8,460 nucleotides of DNA from the NCBI GenBank assembly GCA_045105475.1, contig JBGCDP010000036.1:1-8460 (forward strand). The letters are read 5' to 3'. The notes below the pieces were generated by a model that did not search any database, had not been told where the DNA came from, and saw only the letters and a list, made by a program, of their open reading frames with translations. The stretch's first letter is position 1. Each line of letters starts with the position of its first letter. The DNA is from WTJY01 sp045105475. Lineage in GTDB: Bacteria > Chloroflexota > Anaerolineae > Promineifilales > Promineifilaceae. Shown here one piece after another: positions 1-6,700 of this stretch. The translations under genes and the position numbers were made by a program.

Positions 1-82
1 CCACTAACTAAACTCAGTACCGGTCAATCGGAGAATTAGCACTCAGCAACCTTCGTATTCGCTTAAACTATTCCCCGAAACC

Positions 83-88
83 TACAAT
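83..88 (+). promoter_or_regulatory. possible -10 box upstream of the VWA gene
   Basis: TACAAT lies 18 bases before the ATG at 107 and is close to the sigma-70 -10 consensus. No convincing -35 box sits 16-18 bases further upstream. If it is used, transcription would start near position 95, leaving a leader of about 12 nt without a Shine-Dalgarno sequence. This is a weak, motif-only call. Confidence 0.2.
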
Positions 89-106
89 ATCCGTTATCAT
101 TTCACC

Positions 107-2047
107 ATGGCGTTTTTAACCCCACTGTTGCTCCTCCTCGGCCTGTTGGCGATCCCGATCATCATCATGTACATGCTGCGCCTGCGCCGCCAAGAAGTGG
201 TTGTGAGTTCAACCATGCTCTGGAACAAGCTCACCCGTGACCGAGAAGCGAATGCCCTTTGGCAAAAACTCCGCCGGAACCTGTTGATGTTTCTTCAACT
301 ATTTATTTTGGCTCTGCTCGTTTTGGCGCTAGCCCGGCCGTTTTTGCGCATCCCGAGCGTCGTTAATCGAAGCGTAGTAGTGCTACTCGACGGTTCCCCT
401 TCGATGCAAGCGACCGACACGGCCGACGTATCAAACTATCCCACCCGCTTTGAAGCCGCTAAAGACGAAGTCAATCGACTCATCCGCTCACTGTCTGGCG
501 GCAACCAGATGACGATCATCCAGGTTGGGGCTGTGCCCGAAGTGCTCGCGGCCGCTACCGGTGACAAAAGCAAACTGTTCGATGTCGTTGAAGCGGCCCA
601 GCCAGACTCTGCTCCGGCCGACTGGGGGGCCGCCTTCGCTCTCGCATCCGGTGCTGCCCAGGGCTTTCGCGACGCCCGCGTCATCATCGTATCAGATGGG
701 GGTCTTCCGGCCGATCTGCCGCCGTTGCCTCCTGACACCGCCTACGTCCCCATCGGAGTATCTGGTGAAAACCTATCTGTCTCAGCTTTGGCCACCCGTC
801 GTGGCGAAGGCAAAGTTGAACTCTTTGCAGCCGTCACCAATCACGGCCGCGTCAATCAAAATGCCCTGCTCAGCATCGGTATCGACGGTCAACTGTTCGA
901 TGCACGCGAGCTGTTCGTTCCGGCCGGAGACACCGTTGATCTCACGTGGGACTTAGCCGACGATGTTTCTATTGCTCAAGCCGCGATTACGAGCGCCGAA
1001 TTCGATCATCTTGAGATCGACAATACTGCGATAGCCGTTCATGAAGGAGGCATTTCGAGTCGAGCCTTACTCGTCACCGACGGGAACATCTTTATTGAAC
1101 AGATTTTTTCAGTATTGCCCGGCCTGGAGTCGTTCAAAACCCCGGCCGATACCGACCTGACTGAATCGATCGCGACCAATCAGTTTGACCTCTATGTGTT
1201 CGATGGGACAAAACTCCCTGACCAACTTCCGGCCGCAGACATGCTCATCATCGATCCGCCATTTGATAGCGGTCCAGATGCCCTCATCGGTGTAAGTGGT
1301 GTGATCACCGGCACCGAAAACACAGCCGCGATCCGACTGACCGATAGCCCACTGCTCCAGTTTGTTGATTGGTCCGGCATCAACATACGGCAGATGAAAC
1401 AGGTCGACGCACCGTGGGCCAACACTTTGGTCGAGTCGGCCGGTGGGCCACTGATTTTGACCGGTGAACGGAACGGCCAGCGCATCGCCATCATCTCGTT
1501 TGCCCTGCAAGATTCTGACCTGCCGCTACAAATCACCTTCCCGATTTTAATGTCTAATCTGACCGATTGGCTCAACCCCGGCCGGGCGTTTCGCGTCCCT
1601 GATGGGCTTCAACCTGGAGATGTGGTGCCGCTGGTGGCTGGCCCCACGTCAAGCGGAATCGTCGTGCAGAAGCCGGATCAAACAACTTGGACGACACCTG
1701 TCACTGAAAATGAAATCCTCTTTTCTGAAACTGACGAGCCGGGGCTGTACATCGTAGGTTTGGCTGAAGGGGAGAATGTGCAAACGGCCGGAGCCTTTGC
1801 CGTAAACTTGTTTGCGCCACAAGAATCAACTTTGCTCCCGGCCGAAGGGCTGACGTTGGGTGCGACTGAAATCGCGGCCGGAACGGGGGATGATGTCGGC
1901 CGATATGAGTTTTGGATCTGGCTAGCCGCAGTAGCGTTTGCCGTACTCCTCATCGAATGGTGGATCTTCCATCGTGGCACACGTTTACCCAAGTTTGGCA
2001 AAATCAATATCGAGCCGTTGCTCAATCGTCTGCGTAGAAGTCCCTGA
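107..2047 (+). CDS. BatA-like membrane protein with VWA domain
   Basis: This is a membrane-anchored VWA protein of the BatA / aerotolerance-regulator type. Residues 1-80 form a BatA-like N-terminal domain: a hydrophobic helix (about 4-24), a basic cytoplasmic loop (25-57, many Arg/Lys) and a second helix (about 58-77) ending in the typical 'LALARP'. The VWA domain follows, with the metal-site motif DGSPS at 95-99 (DxSxS) and a second acidic strand end, IIVSDGG, at 193-199. Residues about 318-470 look like the amidotransferase-like fold often found in these proteins. A third membrane helix (about 603-621) is followed by a basic tail, so the bulk of residues 80-600 is probably outside the membrane. 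The Thr usually seen before the 'D..aAl' helix appears replaced by Ala171. Family members usually sit beside MoxR ATPase and DUF58 genes; neither is visible here. The first ATG was chosen because it starts the first helix; no Shine-Dalgarno is visible. The precise role is unknown. Confidence 0.92.
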   Translation: MAFLTPLLLLLGLLAIPIIIMYMLRLRRQEVVVSSTMLWNKLTRDREANALWQKLRRNLLMFLQLFILALLVLALARPFLRIPSVVNRSVVVLLDGSPSMQATDTADVSNYPTRFEAAKDEVNRLIRSLSGGNQMTIIQVGAVPEVLAAATGDKSKLFDVVEAAQPDSAPADWGAAFALASGAAQGFRDARVIIVSDGGLPADLPPLPPDTAYVPIGVSGENLSVSALATRRGEGKVELFAAVTNHGRVNQNALLSIGIDGQLFDARELFVPAGDTVDLTWDLADDVSIAQAAITSAEFDHLEIDNTAIAVHEGGISSRALLVTDGNIFIEQIFSVLPGLESFKTPADTDLTESIATNQFDLYVFDGTKLPDQLPAADMLIIDPPFDSGPDALIGVSGVITGTENTAAIRLTDSPLLQFVDWSGINIRQMKQVDAPWANTLVESAGGPLILTGERNGQRIAIISFALQDSDLPLQITFPILMSNLTDWLNPGRAFRVPDGLQPGDVVPLVAGPTSSGIVVQKPDQTTWTTPVTENEILFSETDEPGLYIVGLAEGENVQTAGAFAVNLFAPQESTLLPAEGLTLGATEIAAGTGDDVGRYEFWIWLAAVAFAVLLIEWWIFHRGTRLPKFGKINIEPLLNRLRRSP

Positions 2048-2063
2048 AATTGCGAAATCTTGC

Positions 2064-2135
2064 GTAGGGGTCGACGAGGGCGGGTTCAATTTGGCTCCGA
2101 AGCAAGACGGCTTTTCCGCCCTCGTCGACCCCTAC
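2064..2135. repeat. intergenic 20-bp perfect inverted repeat (long hairpin)
   Basis: The left arm at 2064-2083 (GTAGGGGTCGACGAGGGCGG) is the exact reverse complement of the right arm at 2116-2135. They enclose a 32-nt loop (2084-2115). Each arm also carries the palindrome GTCGAC. The element lies 16 bp after the stop of the VWA gene and 28 bp before the start of the kinase gene. No T-run follows the right arm, so it is not a canonical intrinsic terminator, although RNA of this strength could still stop or protect the upstream transcript. Arms beginning GTAGGGG with GC-rich palindromic extensions recall dispersed intergenic palindromes of Chloroflexota and cyanobacterial genomes, so a MITE-like or REP-like repeat is the best guess. 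A short dyad, TACAT-GATT-ATGTA (2133-2146), overlaps its right end. Confidence 0.85.
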
Positions 2136-2163
2136 ATGATTATGTACACGCCAAATCTAAAAC

Positions 2164-3162
2164 ATGCTCGAGAAACCCAATATCCCCGACCAAAAGATCA
2201 TTGAACACCTGCGAAAAGAGTACGGGCTACAGCTCAAAACGCTGACTCATTTACCCATTGGGGCAGATTCCGACTCGGCCGTTTACCGAGCTGAAGCCAC
2301 TGACCAAACAGCTTATTTCCTCAAACTACGCAGCGGCCCGTTTGATGAAACATCGGTCACGCTGCTAAAGCATTATCACGATCTAGGCATCAGCCAGATT
2401 ATCGCCTGCATCCCAACCCAAATGGATCAGCTTTGGGGGGAGTTCGGCCGATATAAAACGATGCTTTACCCGTTTATTGAAGGAAAGAATGGGTACGAAC
2501 AAACTTTGTCGGATCGAAATTGGGCTGAGTTTGGCCATGCGCTCAAGCAAATTCATACGGCCGATATTCCGGCCAGTATCAAAGGCAACATTCGGCGAGA
2601 ATCATTTTCGGCCGAACATCGCAATAGTGTCAGGGGGTTCTTAAATCAGATTGAACAAACTGAGTATGCAGACCCCGTTGCCAGAGAGCTAGCCGCTTTT
2701 TTGAAAGTTAAAAGGCCAGTGGTTTTAGACCTCATCGGCCGGACCGAAGCATTAGCCCACGGCCTAAAGGCTCAGCCCTTCGAGACAATCGTGTGCCACT
2801 CAGACCTGCATGCTGGCAACCTGCTGATCTCCCCAGATGATTCACTGTTTATTGTCGATTGGGATGCACCGATTTTGGCGCCGAAAGAGCGAGATCTAAT
2901 GTATATCGGCGGGGCTTTGCTTTCGTCCGGAATATCGGACCAAGCAGAAGAATTTAGATTCTACAATATGTACGGAGAGATTAACTTAAACGAAGACGCG
3001 CTCGTCTACTATCGCTGCGAGCGCATCATCGAAGATATTTCTGAGTATTGCAAAGAGTTGCTTTTGTCAGATGCAGGTGGCGCAGATCGTCACCAATCTT
3101 TGGCTTATTTAAAGTCCAACTTTGAGCCAAATCGTACATTATACGCCGCTTTAAGGCTTTAA
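2164..3162 (+). CDS. APH-fold kinase, APH(9)/spectinomycin phosphotransferase-like
   Basis: This protein belongs to the aminoglycoside phosphotransferase (APH) superfamily of ATP-dependent small-molecule kinases and is likely cytoplasmic. Its 332 residues match the roughly 330 of APH(9)-Ia, the spectinomycin kinase, and from memory the collinear similarity is strong: YFLKLR (Lys54, ATP-binding), the hinge-like YPFIEGKNG (102-110), the catalytic loop HSDLHAGN (212-219; base Asp214, Asn219), the metal-binding DWD (232-234), the following LAPKERDLMYIGG (238-250), then YGEIN (270-274) and YYRCERIIEDI (282-292). No catalytic residue appears to be missing. It starts at the ATG 28 bp after the palindrome; no Shine-Dalgarno is visible. 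It contains five CGGCCG hexamers, like its neighbours, so it does not look recently acquired. Family membership is secure. Spectinomycin as the true substrate is inference, because related APH-fold proteins also act on metabolites such as choline or homoserine. Confidence 0.92.
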   Translation: MLEKPNIPDQKIIEHLRKEYGLQLKTLTHLPIGADSDSAVYRAEATDQTAYFLKLRSGPFDETSVTLLKHYHDLGISQIIACIPTQMDQLWGEFGRYKTMLYPFIEGKNGYEQTLSDRNWAEFGHALKQIHTADIPASIKGNIRRESFSAEHRNSVRGFLNQIEQTEYADPVARELAAFLKVKRPVVLDLIGRTEALAHGLKAQPFETIVCHSDLHAGNLLISPDDSLFIVDWDAPILAPKERDLMYIGGALLSSGISDQAEEFRFYNMYGEINLNEDALVYYRCERIIEDISEYCKELLLSDAGGADRHQSLAYLKSNFEPNRTLYAALRL

Positions 3163-3635
3163 TCGCTGGCGACATCTATCGTTACGGTGACGAGCTGCTG
3201 TTTATTGGCGGGCATATCAAATTCGGGGCTTGTGTACATAAGGGAGCCATCTTTACTTGCAAAGACTTGCCACCGAAAATCGCTTTTGCCAAATAGTTCT
3301 CGACCCACCCACCACATTTGGGTGCCATCCGCCTCTAACTCGCCTTGCCAGCCATCGGTGTTGTGCCACTCTTTTGTGTAGGGATCTTGCCATTGCACGA
3401 TGGTCCATTCATCTCCAGTCAAGGCTTCATCCACATCGAGCTTGATCATCGCTCCGGTGATTGATGGTTGAACTGAAACGGGTGAGACGACAACCGGCTC
3501 CGGCCGTGGTGGAAGTACTAAATCAGCAGATACAGGTGAGGCTGATTGCTCAAAACCGAAGATTGTGATCAGATAAACGGCCAAGCCTAGAATCAAGCCC
3601 CGGCCGATAATTTTTCCAAGATAAAGTGTTTTCAT
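3159..3635 (-). CDS. small exported Trp-rich protein, unknown function
   Basis: I do not recognise a named family. The 158-residue product starts with a basic end (MKTLYLGKIIGRG) and a hydrophobic stretch (about 13-28). A plausible signal-peptidase site follows PVSA (34-37); otherwise the helix acts as a membrane anchor. A Pro/Val-rich linker (41-57) leads into a compact domain (about 60-155) with seven Trp (77, 82, 90, 96, 108, 109, 122), including WTIVQWQD, DGWQGEL, WWV and FRWQVF. This pattern suggests an extracellular beta-sandwich, and I associate it loosely with uncharacterised Chloroflexota proteins. The start is supported by AAGGA at a spacing of 8 nt. It follows the large beta-helix gene by 68 bp on the same strand, so co-transcription is possible. 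Its stop overlaps the stop of the convergent kinase gene by 4 bp, leaving no room for a dedicated terminator. Two CGGCCG sites match the surrounding genome signature. Confidence 0.8.
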   Translation of the reverse strand: MKTLYLGKIIGRGLILGLAVYLITIFGFEQSASPVSADLVLPPRPEPVVVSPVSVQPSITGAMIKLDVDEALTGDEWTIVQWQDPYTKEWHNTDGWQGELEADGTQMWWVGRELFGKSDFRWQVFASKDGSLMYTSPEFDMPANKQQLVTVTIDVASD

Positions 3636-3643
3636 AAGTCTAT

Positions 3644-3648
3644 TCCTT
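3644..3648 (-). promoter_or_regulatory. Shine-Dalgarno AAGGA of the small exported gene
   Basis: Read on the minus strand, TAAAGGAATA lies just upstream of the ATG at 3635, with AAGGA ending 8 nt before it. It is the only clear ribosome binding site in the window. The starts at 107, 2164 and 8251 lack one. It decides the start of this gene. Confidence 0.6.
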
Positions 3649-3703
3649 TACGGGCATACTGCTGATGATTGAACTGCTCTGGCAACTATCCGCATCTCTT
3701 CAT

Positions 3704-6700
3704 CTAGCGCGCAGGCAGGTCTGCTTTGTCAGCCTGAAATGTTCTACGCTGCGTAAGCGTGCCACTATAAGTAAAAGCGGTCGTCGTCGTTATCATCGAA
3801 ATGTTGTTGTATGGAAGGTCTAAAATTTCGTGGATTTCCACGACTGAGCCATCGGGTGAGTTCAGGTTTGCCGCGTCGACTTGAACATAGACGGCCGAAC
3901 CACTCGGAATACCGCTGCTTAGATTAGATCGGCCGGGATCTAAACTGCCACTGCTCAAAGTCAGTGTGAGTGATTCACCTGCGGCTAAGATTGTGTCAAA
4001 CACACCCCAGACGGCCCCGCCATCAGACCCCTGCTTAAACCAAACTTCATTAACGGCGGTTGGTGGTGTGGTTGGGTTCACATATAGGTCAACCCAGAAA
4101 GTGTCAATAATCGGCCCATTCCCAATATTCTTGACCACAACTTGAACGTCGTCAGCCATAACCGAAATCGATTCCACTACTAAATCACGTGTTGGAAAGT
4201 TCTCACTTACCATCGGCAGATGTAAGAGATTAATGGGGTCAGGAAGTGGAATTAAAGTAAAAGTGGCTGTGACATTCTTGGCCCCATCCATTGTGATTTG
4301 GCAACTGCCTATTCCCATACAGTCCCCCGACCAACCATCAAAGGTAGAACCGGGGTCGGCCGTAGCTGTTAAAGTCACAACTGTGCCGTGATCAAGTGGG
4401 CTGTTAGCAGGGCTTGCTGTAATCGACCCAGTGCCGGTTCCAGCTGTTACTGTCGTTAGAGCATATTGAAGCAGAGCAAAATTAGCGCCAACAGTAATAT
4501 CGGCCGTAACTGTAATCGTGCAGTCTCCCGTGCCAGAGCATGCGCCGCTCCAGCCGGTAAAGATGTAATAGGGATCAGCTACGGCCGTCAGTGTAACAAC
4601 GGTGCCAGCCAAAAATGTTTCGGCGCAATCGATAGCACAGTCTGTGCTGAAACCTCTAACAATTCCTCCACCTACATCTGGCAAGTCAATCGCTATATCG
4701 TAGCTAGGGGCTTCAAAGGCACCCAAATCGATAATTGAATTAAATATGCGATTATGCCCAGCCAAATCAGTCGTGGTGGTCGTCGTGCCGGTGTAAGCCG
4801 ATGTATTCCCAACATCAATCGCAGGAGAAGTGAGTTGCAGCTGAACGTTGCCAGCGACTAAAGGTGCGCTGCTCGGATTGACAGGGACCTTAAACAGAGG
4901 GTCAACATCGATATTGTTTCCTCCATCTGTCCCCGCCAAACTATCCCAGCTAGAACTGCCACCGCTACCCTGAACTAAGCTATAGTTAATTGATGGGTCG
5001 CTTAAATTATTCTGCAGATTCGCATCTAACGTCCCGACACCGCTTGCATCTTGATTGTTCCAGAAAATCGAATTGATAATGGTCGGGTTGCTATCATCTT
5101 TGTTATAAAGACCGCCCGCTTTGTCTAATGCACGGTTACCAGAAAATGTAACGTTCATCAGTATTGGGCTACTGTTGCCGGTATTGACAGCGGCCGAATT
5201 CTTGGGGCTGCGGCAACAGCCAAAGTCAACGACGTTCGCCATCCCGCCCCCATCGTCTCCTGCAAAGTTGCTGGTAAATGAGACGTTGATGAAAGTAGGA
5301 CTAGTAGCCAAAGCAGATTGACTACTTCTAGGAAGAGCGCCTAAACCTAAGTTATAGACACCACCGCCATCATTTCCGGCCGAATTCCCTTCGAAAATCA
5401 CATTGACCAAGATTGGAAATGACTCATCGGCATTGAACATACCGCCACCATCACCATCAGCCTTGTTTTCTGAAAAAACAACATTTGTTAAAATCGGATG
5501 GCTTTCGTAAACATTAAGCATGCCACCACCATCTGCTGCAGCGAGATTTTTTTCAAACGTAACATGGGTAAGCATTGGGCTGCTCATCTCGTTAAACATG
5601 CCACCACCAGCAACTGCTAAATTACCGGAAAATATGACATTATTTAAGGTCGGCTCATTGCTAGAGTTTGTTACACTGAGATTTTGCGCTGTCCTATTCC
5701 ATGTATCAGAGAGTGGCTCAGAAACAGGCACCACAATGGGTGTGTCATCTGTGAAATAGCTGTACATCCCACCCCCTAAAAAGGCGAGATTGCCAGCAAA
5801 ATGTAGATTATTAAGGGTAGGACTGCCGCCTACATTAAATAAACCTCCACCATAATCTGGGCTTTCATCTCCTATAGCCATTCCGGCCGTCACCGTAAAC
5901 CCGTCAAGAACCGCTGTGTTGTCCACACCTAAGCTAAGCACAACGTGTTCGCTGTTTTCCCCAACTTGATGAGTCGCAGTGACAACAACCCCGTTTGAGT
6001 CTGTTGTGTCATCCCCATCAACATCACCACTCAAAACGGTTACGTTAGCTTCCCAATCACGCTCAGAAAGCAACGTTTCTGTCGCAGCAAATCCACCATA
6101 AATCGCAACACCACTAGTCAACACAAACGTGTCTGTAATAAAGGCGCCCGGTGTATACACGCCGCTAGCAACCCAAATTTCATCGACTGCATCTAGACAA
6201 GCCGCATCCAGATAGAGTGCATCTTGCAGGGAAGCGAAGGCATCATTCCAGCTGGAGCCATTGTCTAGGCCCGTTGCTGCATGATTAACAAATACCGGGC
6301 TGTCGGTTGGGCAACTCAATATAAATTCGTAAGCACCGATATCCCGTTCAGGGCCAAACGGCCGTGTGTAACCACGCTGGTCCGTTGTTAAAACGCTTGC
6401 CCCAGCATCGATTGCAGGGCTCCCTTTTATCAAAGCATGGGTCTGGATTGTGGCCGTCGTTGCTAAAGTAGTGGATACGCTAGATCCAGCAGCAAGGCCG
6501 CCATTATCGGCTAATGGGGCAAGGGTATCAGTAATCGTCATCCCTAAATCGGTTAGGGAAAAGTCATTGGTTTCGGGGGCGCAGCTATCACCGGCCGTGC
6601 CACCGAACAAATTATGGTTGTTGACGTTAAATGTATAGTTACCTGTGCCGTAATCATGGCAATCTGGAAAACCGCCAGTATCGGTGTTTCCAGCCACAAT

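Noticed and set aside
1..39. Possible C-terminal end of an upstream plus-strand gene (12 open codons to TAG at 37-39).
   Set aside because: The peptide is too short and featureless to support a gene, and the base composition looks intergenic.
1109..1575. Two overlapping minus-strand open frames inside the VWA gene.
   Set aside because: Antisense shadows of a well-supported coding region, with no motifs and no conserved start context.
2064..2140. The 20-bp palindrome as an intrinsic terminator of the VWA gene.
   Set aside because: The loop is 32 nt and no T-run follows the right arm (CCTACATGATTATG), so the canonical criteria are not met. It is kept as a repeat.
3656..3685. Possible separate promoter for the small exported gene (TTGCCA at 3685-3680 and CAGTAT about 18 bases later on the minus strand).
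   Set aside because: The -10 match is poor, and the 68-bp gap allows simple read-through from the large gene.
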